64,000 nt of DNA from Cristatella mucedo (taxonomy: Eukaryota; Bryozoa; Phylactolaemata; Cristatellidae), in NCBI GenBank assembly GCA_009760855.2, contig WPIO01000072.1, positions 602,501 through 666,500 on the forward strand, in the 5' to 3' direction. The notes under the pieces are model-generated. The model was not told the DNA's origin and searched no databases. It worked only from the letters and a program-made list of their open reading frames with translations. This document shows positions 59,101 to 64,000 of the stretch, in pieces (position 1 is the first letter of the stretch; each line of letters begins with the position of its first letter). The position numbers and the translations under genes are program-made.

Positions 59101-59732
59101 GAAATTCTTCAGCTTGTAGCTATTCTGATTTCCGGATATTTAAATAGTCAAGTCACTAAGCAGCACATTTGGTCAGTGCAATCTCTCTTTGACTGCAGGC
59201 CTGCACAGAGATGGTGATGCCCATGTGCTCCGACAACAAAAACGATTTCTTTTCACCTATGAAGTGGGACCTCGATGCATACGATGTTCAGTGCACTGCT
59301 ACTTACTCGGTCATACCGCAGCCATACTGGGTTATGACGAACTATTTTGGATTGGATGTCAAGCAAGCCAGCAACATTGTCTTCAGGTACAAGTCACCAG
59401 CGATGGGCAGCGATCGCGAGCTAGCGCTGCACGAGCTAGCGCTCGTGCACTGTGCGACCATGTGTGCAGTAAGCCAGCATCCATCCAGCCTGGCACCCTC
59501 GGGCCGTTTTTTTTGCAGCAACGGACTCCTTGATCCGTGGCACGGTGGTGGCGTCCTGCAGAGCCAATCGGACACTGTCGTTGCCGTCATAATCAGTGAA
59601 GGCGCTCACCATTTGGACTTGCGGGCAAGCAATCCTGCTGACCCGCCGTCGGTGCGCGCTGCCAGACAGCTAGAGTGCTCGCACATAGAGAAGTGGATAG
59701 CCGAAAAGCGAATGCGCGCTAACCAAGCATGA
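46677..59732 (+). CDS. PRCP: Lysosomal Pro-X carboxypeptidase (peptidase family S28), complete, nine exons
   Basis: PRCP removes a C-terminal residue after proline and acts in lysosomes or after secretion. Exons: 46,677-46,835, 49,016-49,156, 49,260-49,361, 49,472-49,665, 51,574-51,734, 52,063-52,235, 55,663-55,824, 59,199-59,386 and 59,519-59,732. They join in phase to 497 codons plus stop, against 496 residues in human PRCP. Visible features in order: hydrophobic signal peptide (residues 1-25), [23 protein letters not shown], the nucleophile motif GGSYGG (Ser), the [11 protein letters not shown] and PLPAWPI helical-domain motifs, [15 protein letters not shown] (catalytic Asp) and ISEGAHHLD (catalytic His). 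N-glycosylation sequons occur at NDSY (twice) and NYT. All residues of the triad are present, so the enzyme is probably active. An AATAAA lies 478 bases after the stop. Confidence 0.95.
47283..47468 (-). repeat. SINE family B copy (PRCP intron 1)
   Basis: AGCTGATTAAACAGCGTCTT, TGTATAGCGACAGAAGAGCC, the GGAATCGAACCC inverted B box and CGCCTTACCTAGTGTGCC. The anticodon-arm region differs from the 45,690 copy. Confidence 0.88.
47530..48150. other. PRCP intron 1, unassigned
   Basis: No recognised repeat or exon. Confidence 0.35.
48155..48310 (+). repeat. SINE family A copy, near full length (PRCP intron 1)
   Basis: GAGCTGGTTTGGTCCAGCAG, TTAAGGTGCTCGCCCCGACC, GAGGTCGTGGGCTCGAGCC, the palindromic AGATTAAGTTCTCTTTGGG tail, then CTATACAAATGAATTATATG and a TA-rich end. 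Confidence 0.9.
48470..48575 (+). repeat. LINE 3' palindromic tail (PRCP intron 1)
   Basis: AAAGCACCTAGGAAGAGATT, GAGTTCTCTGAGGGTGCTTT and ATCAAGTGTATTATTATTGC. Confidence 0.85.
49016..49156 (+). CDS. PRCP: PRCP exon 2
   Basis: Acceptor gaaatgcag/GTC. It encodes [17 protein letters not shown], then [19 protein letters not shown]. Donor ACG/GTTAGT. 47 codons, phase 0 both sides. Confidence 0.95.
49260..49361 (+). CDS. PRCP: PRCP exon 3
   Basis: Acceptor cctcgttgcag/GGG. It encodes [20 protein letters not shown] and then [14 protein letters not shown]. Donor AAG/GTGAGT. 34 codons. Confidence 0.95.
49472..49665 (+). CDS. PRCP: PRCP exon 4 (nucleophile Ser)
   Basis: Acceptor cgccactgcag/GAT. 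It contains [14 protein letters not shown] and the nucleophile elbow [19 protein letters not shown]. Donor GATGG/GTATTG, phase 2. Confidence 0.95.
50390..51560 (-). mobile_element. LINE reverse-transcriptase relic, antisense in PRCP intron 4
   Basis: The reverse complement near 50,690-50,630 reads [18 protein letters not shown], the RT motif PQGSVLGP. Near 50,600-50,550 it reads [15 protein letters not shown], the (A)DD catalytic block with one extra codon. Both are in order for a CR1/L2-type RT, with stops between. Confidence 0.82.
51574..51734 (+). CDS. PRCP: PRCP exon 5
   Basis: Acceptor tgtttctttatag/C completes a Gly codon. It reads [19 protein letters not shown], the segment after the nucleophile strand, and ends AAKG at donor GGAG/GTAGGT, phase 1. 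Confidence 0.93.
51735..52062. other. PRCP intron 5
   Basis: A short intron ending in a (CT)n tract that doubles as the polypyrimidine tract. Nothing else was recognised. Confidence 0.6.
52063..52235 (+). CDS. PRCP: PRCP exon 6
   Basis: Preceded by a (CT)n polypyrimidine tract and acceptor ctctttcag/AT. It contains [16 protein letters not shown] and [20 protein letters not shown]. Donor GGT/GTACGT, phase 0. Confidence 0.93.
52700..53420 (-). mobile_element. LINE relic (tail and ORF2 C-terminus), PRCP intron 6
   Basis: The reverse complement of 53,199-53,005 reads [19 protein letters not shown]. The left part matches decayed LINE 3' UTR (GTAAATATGCCAGAAAGGAA). Confidence 0.6.
53436..54700 (-). 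mobile_element. LINE tail and decayed body, PRCP intron 6
   Basis: The left edge is an ATAATAATA run, GCGCCCTCAGAGAACTCAAT and CTCTTTCTAGGCGCTTCACA. Sequence to the right is diverged; only weak resemblance to RT is visible. Confidence 0.55.
55300..55470 (-). repeat. SINE family B copy, diverged (PRCP intron 6)
   Basis: TATTAGCCGATTTAACAGTC, TTTGTATAGCAGCAGAAGAG, the decayed inverted B box GGATTTGAACCC and GCACCTTATCTCCTGGGC. A plus-strand tRNA-like scrap lies just to its left at 55,222-55,280. Confidence 0.75.
55663..55824 (+). CDS. PRCP: PRCP exon 7
   Basis: The acceptor cacacgttatag/GAG is unusual, with little pyrimidine upstream. It was chosen because the frame [20 protein letters not shown] runs on without gap from PLPAWPIG and keeps the human spacing. 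It contains [14 protein letters not shown] and ends WNYQ at donor CAG/GTAGGC. Confidence 0.88.
56143..56208 (+). repeat. (GT)n microsatellite, PRCP intron 7
   Basis: About 33 GT units with two interruptions. Confidence 0.95.
56293..56440 (-). repeat. SINE family A copy (PRCP intron 7)
   Basis: It matches 19,845-19,990 almost base for base: AATTCATTTATATAGCGCCC, AGAGAACTTAATCTCT, GGCTCGAGCCCACGAC, GGCGAGCACCTTAACCGC and TTTAAC-type head AACCAGCTCG. Confidence 0.9.
56945..57020 (+). repeat. LINE 3' palindromic tail (PRCP intron 7)
   Basis: AATGCGCCTAGAAAGAGATT, GAGTTCTCTGAGGGCGCTTT and ATCAAGTGCATTATTATTAT. Confidence 0.88.
57030..59198. other. PRCP intron 7, distal part
   Basis: 57,154-57,618 is open on the minus strand for 154 codons and 57,287-57,598 on the plus strand. 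Neither has a recognisable domain. The rest is unassigned. Confidence 0.35.
59199..59386 (+). CDS. PRCP: PRCP exon 8
   Basis: Acceptor tctttgactgcag/GCC. It encodes [13 protein letters not shown], ending NIVF plus AG of a Ser codon. Donor CTTCAG/GTACAA, phase 2. Confidence 0.93.
59519..59732 (+). CDS. PRCP: PRCP exon 9 (catalytic Asp and His, stop)
   Basis: Acceptor cgttttttttgcag/C. It encodes [12 protein letters not shown], then [20 protein letters not shown], ending RMRANQA and TGA at 59,730-59,732. Confidence 0.95.
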
Positions 59733-60209
59733 ACCAGTGCCAAGAGCGAGCGTCAACCAAAGTCAACCTTTGGTGACGAAAGGGAAGAGTCAGCCACTCG
59801 GCAGCCTTCAGCCTGCTGTTCCACGGTCAAATGACTTTGAATGTAGGATGCACAAATTCGCCGACTTGAAAACGTCGCCACACACCGAAGCATGTCTTGA
59901 TCCCGTTGGCAGCACGTACTATGCATATGTGAACAAAGGTGATATTTATCGAGTCCGTCTCTATTTATTTCGGGCTTGCTATTGGTGTCTTGAGAGAGCG
60001 ATACCGGCCTCGATAAATAGACGAGATTCAACACTCTGCGTTCATCACGATGTGATTATTGTGCTAGAGCTCATCATGCACGTACTTGGAGATTGGCTTT
60101 TCTGCAGCATATCATAAGGAAGCTCAGCCAATTACCAATGAGTAGCTAAGCTATCTAGACTCTAGATGTGCTATATATAGATGTACTATGGGGAAGTTAT
60201 GCTGAAGCG

Positions 60210-60215
60210 AATAAA
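60210..60215 (+). terminator. Polyadenylation signal AATAAA for PRCP
   Basis: The first clear AATAAA downstream of the PRCP stop, giving a 3' UTR of about 0.5 kb. The open frame 59,737-60,117 lies within this UTR and is not considered a gene. Confidence 0.55.
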
Positions 60216-60229
60216 ATCAACTTGACAGT

Positions 60230-61220
60230 TCAACAACCTAAGGGTACTTGCAATACTCAAATTGGTTTATTCATTGATTTTATCGTGCACGTATCTTCTT
60301 AAGAAGCCTTGCTTGATGGATGAAAACTCCCCTTCAGATGTTCAAACTATTTCTTGTGAATGCTGCCTGGTACGAATAGCTCTCACCTTCACAGAAGAAT
60401 CGTAGCTATCGTCGATTATTGGGCCTTTGTGTCAGCATATCATGCTGGTGCCTGCCAAAAGTTGTGCCCTCAAACAAGCTTACTTGTGAATGAGTCCAAT
60501 AGAGAACTTAACTAAGCAACAAGTCACACGAAGGCCAAACAGGTTTGTCAAGTCCTTTTCTTCGAATTATGATCTGATTGAAGACTTTAGCTGATAGGGA
60601 TATTCGATTTCCATTATTCTTCGCCACTGTTCTCTTTATTAATGGGATTCGACAGAAATAATTCCTGCCACCTTCACATTCTTTCAGGATTGTCGCTTCG
60701 ATCATTTGAATCATCTTAGAGCTTAAACGTAGCAGCGACAGTGACAACTAATGACATCCCGAGACCCTCTCAGATTAGCATGCTGCTCATCGCCTACAAA
60801 TCACAGCCCGTGACAAGTCCTACACTCGTTCGACTTGGGCAGATGTAGGACCTAGACTTCATGTATGGTGTAGTGCGACTGCTATCAGCTGGCACGGGAT
60901 CAGTCTTAACTGTGGTCAAGTTGAAAGTAGTGTGACTTTTCATTTGAAAAATGCAACAGTCTTAATAAATCTTTACCAAAGTGACAACATTTTCTGACAT
61001 TACAGTATTCCTCGCGTCATAATCGCGCTCTGGTGCGATGTCCCATCATTTTTGGAAAAATCGATGCCTACTGTATATGCGTAGTGCGTCGGTGCACCTG
61101 CAACGTTATCATGGCATGGGAAATTCTCGGAGACTCGGATAATCAAGAGTCGTAGTCTGATCGGTGGCCGGAAGCTCGAAAGTCGTTTTAAGTAGACTGT
61201 CGTCTTTTGACTAGGTTCAC
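60230..61220. other. Intergenic, nothing recognised
   Basis: No exon or repeat was identified. Confidence 0.35.
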
Positions 61221-61221
61221 G

Positions 61222-61305
61222 TTTCCTTTACAGCAAATGTAAGGTGCCTGAAAGAGATCAGAATCTCCGAGGGCGCCATACAAATCCATTATTATTATTA
61301 TTAGG
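61222..61305 (+). repeat. LINE 3' palindromic tail, diverged
   Basis: TTACAGCAAATGTAAGGTGC, CTGAAAGAGATCAGAATCTC, CGAGGGCGCCATACAAATCC and ATTATT units. Confidence 0.75.
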
Positions 61306-61719
61306 TTCCTAAAACTGTTACCTACGTGAATTTTGCATGGTCTTCGTTCATCTGGTTCTTTTTCTTACGGCGGATCGCGTGGATGCGTTTTTCTACGAGC
61401 GGAGTTCGAGCGAGCAGAGTTTATAGCATGCATCCGTGTCATCTTGCGCCGGTGGCTATCGCTTACCGCTCGCCGAAGCAGCTTGTGCCCGAACAAACCC
61501 ACCGTTCACCTTAACCACACGTGATGCCGCCTGAGCTGTTAACTCGCGCGTGAGCTGTAAATGCGATCGTCTTCGTCTGAGTCGACCGATTTCAGCTTGC
61601 TTAGTCTAGGGCTGCGACCACTTTGTGTGCCCTCAAAACCGCACTCAGAACAATGTCGCTGTTTTTCCTCCTGGCAGACGTCTGCTCCCCAACAACAGCT
61701 CACGCTGAATATGGCTAGG

Positions 61720-61909
61720 TGTCTTCGTCGGCAACTCCACGGAGACTCAGTGGGTGTCACGATGGAGAGTTTTCTGTTTCGTGGGTTTAGAGCCTAAGAG
61801 GCTTTCGGCGTGCACCCGGTAGCCGATGTGCCACACTCGACAGCAGGAGAGTAAATTTCGTTGCGTAAGAATTGTGGAAGCGAGTTCCACAGTCTAGGAC
61901 CGTCTAAAG
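61720..61909 (-). mobile_element. LINE relic interrupted by the SPIN-like element
   Basis: GCCTAAGAGGCTTTCGG, CCGGTAGCCGA and GCGTAAGAATTGTGGAAGCG then AGTTCCACAGTCTAGGACC are shared with 10,265-10,495. The match stops where the SPIN element begins. Confidence 0.65.
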
Positions 61910-62117
61910 CAGCGGTTCTCAACTTGTGGGTCGCGACCCCTTTGGGGGTCGAACGATCCTTTCACGGGGGTCGCCTAAGACCTTCGGAAAACATTCATTG
62001 TATGACTCACATGAAGTAGCAACGAAACTAATTTTGTGGCTGGTGGTGGCCACAACACGAGGAACTGAATTAAAGGGTCGCGGCATTAGGAAGGTTGACA
62101 TTAGAAGGCTGTAAGAG
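61910..62117 (+). mobile_element. SPIN-like non-autonomous hAT element, copy 2 (internally deleted)
   Basis: It begins CAGCGGTTCTCAACTTGTGG, then GTCGCGACCCCTTTGGGGGT and CCTTTCACGGGGGTCGCC. It later has GAACTGAATTAAAGGGTCGC and GGCATTAGGAAGGTTGAC. It is the reverse complement of copy 1 with about 130 bp missing from the middle. The 8 bases before it, gtctaaag, fit nnnTAnnn. The right terminal repeat is damaged, so the duplication cannot be confirmed there. Confidence 0.85.
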
Positions 62118-62199
62118 CGGACGCGTTTTTGGAGTTTCATCCTAAAAAAGGCGTTAGAAATTTAATGATATAACTAGAGCCAACACCGGGCACGCTGAA

Positions 62200-63480
62200 A
62201 CAGCAGTAGTTCGACGTAGGAGGGGCAGGGCTCCCCCTGCAGATCGAACCTCGTCGACGCTCCCTCCCGGGGCCTGCCAGCAAGTACCCAGCATCATCTG
62301 ACGGATCGGTCACCCCCCCTGACGGCCGGTGGGACGCTCCTCGAGCGTCACCTGGGCAATGCAGGGTGCCCTTTAACATCAGCTGTCAGCCACTCAACCC
62401 ATCCTCAGTGAAGCCAACCGATCCCCGGATGAAGCTCGTTATTAAACGTAGCTCTTCCTTATCTTAACTGTCGCTAGAGCTGGGAAAACGGGTCGGCTTT
62501 CAAACCTACGAAATTTAAGTTTAAAGCGCTGTTTAGCACCCGTCAAATCGCCGCGCATTAAGTAAAAAGTTGATAGTCTGTCATTACAAGGTTTCCGGCC
62601 GAACTCTTGTGCGCGGCATCTACCACGCCGGCTGCGAGCCTCTTGATCGGTGTTTCGCAGTTAAGATTTCACCTGAGAGTGTCGAGCCACCAGTGAATGA
62701 ACCGTCTACCCGGACCTGCAATCGAAGTCGGCCGGCAAACGCCAGGGAGGCATGCTCTCTGCAGCCCCAACACTTCTAGTCGGCCGCAAGCAAGCACGGG
62801 ACAGCCTCCTGAATTCTGTCCGTTAAATTCTCATTCACTGAAAACCGAAGGGCTACTTATCCGCGATCAGGTTGTCCGAGAGAAGCCAGGTGCATTTCTG
62901 CTGACCTAGACGAGGCGGATGACGCCCTGCTCTGGCGGCTGTGTATCTGAGGCCGCCCCGGCCGCGTTAAGGTGGTGGCGAGGTTGCTGGCGTTGTTCGT
63001 GAATGGCTTGGCTATAAGACCTGTGATTTTTTGCGTGGGCCATCGTTTGAAACAGTTGCTACCAGGTCCCAATCTAAGACCAATCGTTGCTCAGTCTCAT
63101 TTACCGCTTCCGTACCGTTGTTCGTGCAGGGTAACGTCGAATTTGTCCAGCGAGGCAACTTAGCATTGACCCGGAGAAACTTTTGAAATCTATCTGTGAG
63201 GTAGGTCTTCTTGATCTTTACTCAGACTCGACCGACAGCCTCGGTACTCTCACTGATGTAGTGAACATGGAACTTGGGAGTGCCTTTGCCGAGCACACTT
63301 TCCTACATTCTGTCCGTGTACAGGTTTGTGGAGATTCCTTTCCGTTATCCAAAAACATCAAATATGTGTGCCGTGTTAAGCGAAGGCTTGAACGCCGCCT
63401 GCGGCGGCGGCGGCGGCAATGATTGAGACAGAACAATAATTGGCCGCCGCCGCCGCCGGGCTTGCTCCGACTCGCCCCGG
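62200..63480. promoter_or_regulatory. GC-rich region with (GGC)n runs, possible 5' region of another gene
   Basis: GC content and CpG rise from about 62,200 and peak at 63,400-63,480, with (CGG)n at 63,401-63,418 and (GCC)n at 63,443-63,458. The frame 63,183-63,422 plus includes MELGSAFAEHTFLHSVRVQ and a GT after CAG at 63,323, which could be a coding exon. I do not recognise it. Confidence 0.3.
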
Positions 63481-63544
63481 CTGCACAGGACGACGGCGTT
63501 TTGTCAGGGTGGCCGGAGGATGTTATTAGCAGTAGTTTTTTAGT

Positions 63545-63800
63545 GAGTATACTTTATTGATTCTACACGATATGAGTCAAATGGCTGGAGCCGACAGGAT
63601 GGATGCCCTGGCCTGTTCCTTGGACCGATCGAGAAGGGCCAATCCAGGTTTAGCCCTCTCGATTGAGCGCCCAGTGTAAGGTTAAGGTCACTGCTTAGTC
63701 CAGCTGTAGTTGGCTTATGCCGTTGCATACCTCTAATGGTTCTCAGATCAGCTATAAGTGCTTCCAGGTTGTGGTTTCGAGTCATAGAAGCAGGCAAAAG
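63545..63800 (-). other. Possible 3' end of a minus-strand transcript
   Basis: On the minus strand an AATAAA (63,552-63,557) follows an open frame read from 63,797 (MTRNHNLEALIADLRTIRG). The product is unrecognised. It may be a retroelement or a last exon. Confidence 0.3.
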
Positions 63801-64000
63801 CTGACAAGTTCATCAACAATATACATAAGTGAGGCTTTTGAATCGGCCGTTCTGTTTTACTTTAGCATACCCGGAAACTTGTACAGCTGAAGTCATTAGC
63901 TGTCTTGAGCTGCTACGATTCGCACAGCAATGTGACATTAATAGAAACAACACATATTTAGGGCATACAAATTTCAATACAACCGCCGAGTTATCTTATC

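Noticed and set aside
59737-60117. 126-codon frame after PRCP
   Set aside because: It lies between the PRCP stop and the AATAAA, so it is 3' UTR.

Overview
The window is animal nuclear DNA. Protein-coding sequence is sparse and split into short exons with GT..AG introns. The space between exons is filled by tRNA-derived SINEs, relics of non-LTR (LINE) retrotransposons, hAT DNA transposons and long microsatellites. Nothing bacterial, organellar or viral was recognised. The genes are metazoan (a centriole/cilium protein, a lysosomal carboxypeptidase, a C1orf198-type protein). I infer an invertebrate, possibly a lophotrochozoan such as a flatworm or mollusc, but the species cannot be fixed from this sequence.

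From left to right: (1) 1-12,400 holds a minus-strand HYLS1 (centriolar/ciliogenesis) gene. Its first coding exon lies in a GC-rich block at 11,038-11,140 and three further exons lie at 9,549-9,787, 2,856-3,070 and 795-856; the 3' end is beyond base 1. Its introns carry a SPIN-type hAT element, SINEs, LINE pieces and a (CACT)n/(CA)n microsatellite. (2) 12,400-23,300 has no recognised host gene. It holds LINE relics in both orientations and a broken hAT transposase gene (20,900-22,470, minus). (3) 23,300-27,350 is GC-rich. It holds a probable thrombospondin type-1 exon on the minus strand and, on the plus strand, the first coding exon of an unidentified Gly/Ala-rich protein that ends at a splice donor just before a roughly 260-bp CT/TATC tract. 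(4) 27,350-36,500 is repeat-rich with no recognised gene.

(5) 36,500-46,510 is a minus-strand C1orf198-like gene whose five supported exons join in phase. Its 5.6-kb first intron contains a diverged tandem array that reverses polarity in the middle. (6) 46,677-59,732 is a complete nine-exon lysosomal Pro-X carboxypeptidase (PRCP, peptidase family S28) on the plus strand, 497 codons, with an intact Ser-Asp-His triad. The C1orf198-like and PRCP genes diverge from a 166-bp intergenic segment with two M-box/E-box motifs and an ETS-type core. (7) 59,733-64,000 is the PRCP 3' UTR, then intergenic DNA with a second SPIN-like element and another GC-rich block at 62,200-63,480.

The repeats form a connected system. 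SINE family A and the LINEs end in the same palindromic 3' tail, as expected for a SINE that uses its partner LINE's machinery. SINE family B has a different tail. The two SPIN-like copies lie inside or beside LINE relics, so they arrived after those LINEs. All gene identifications come from reading the translations and recalling protein families; no search was run.
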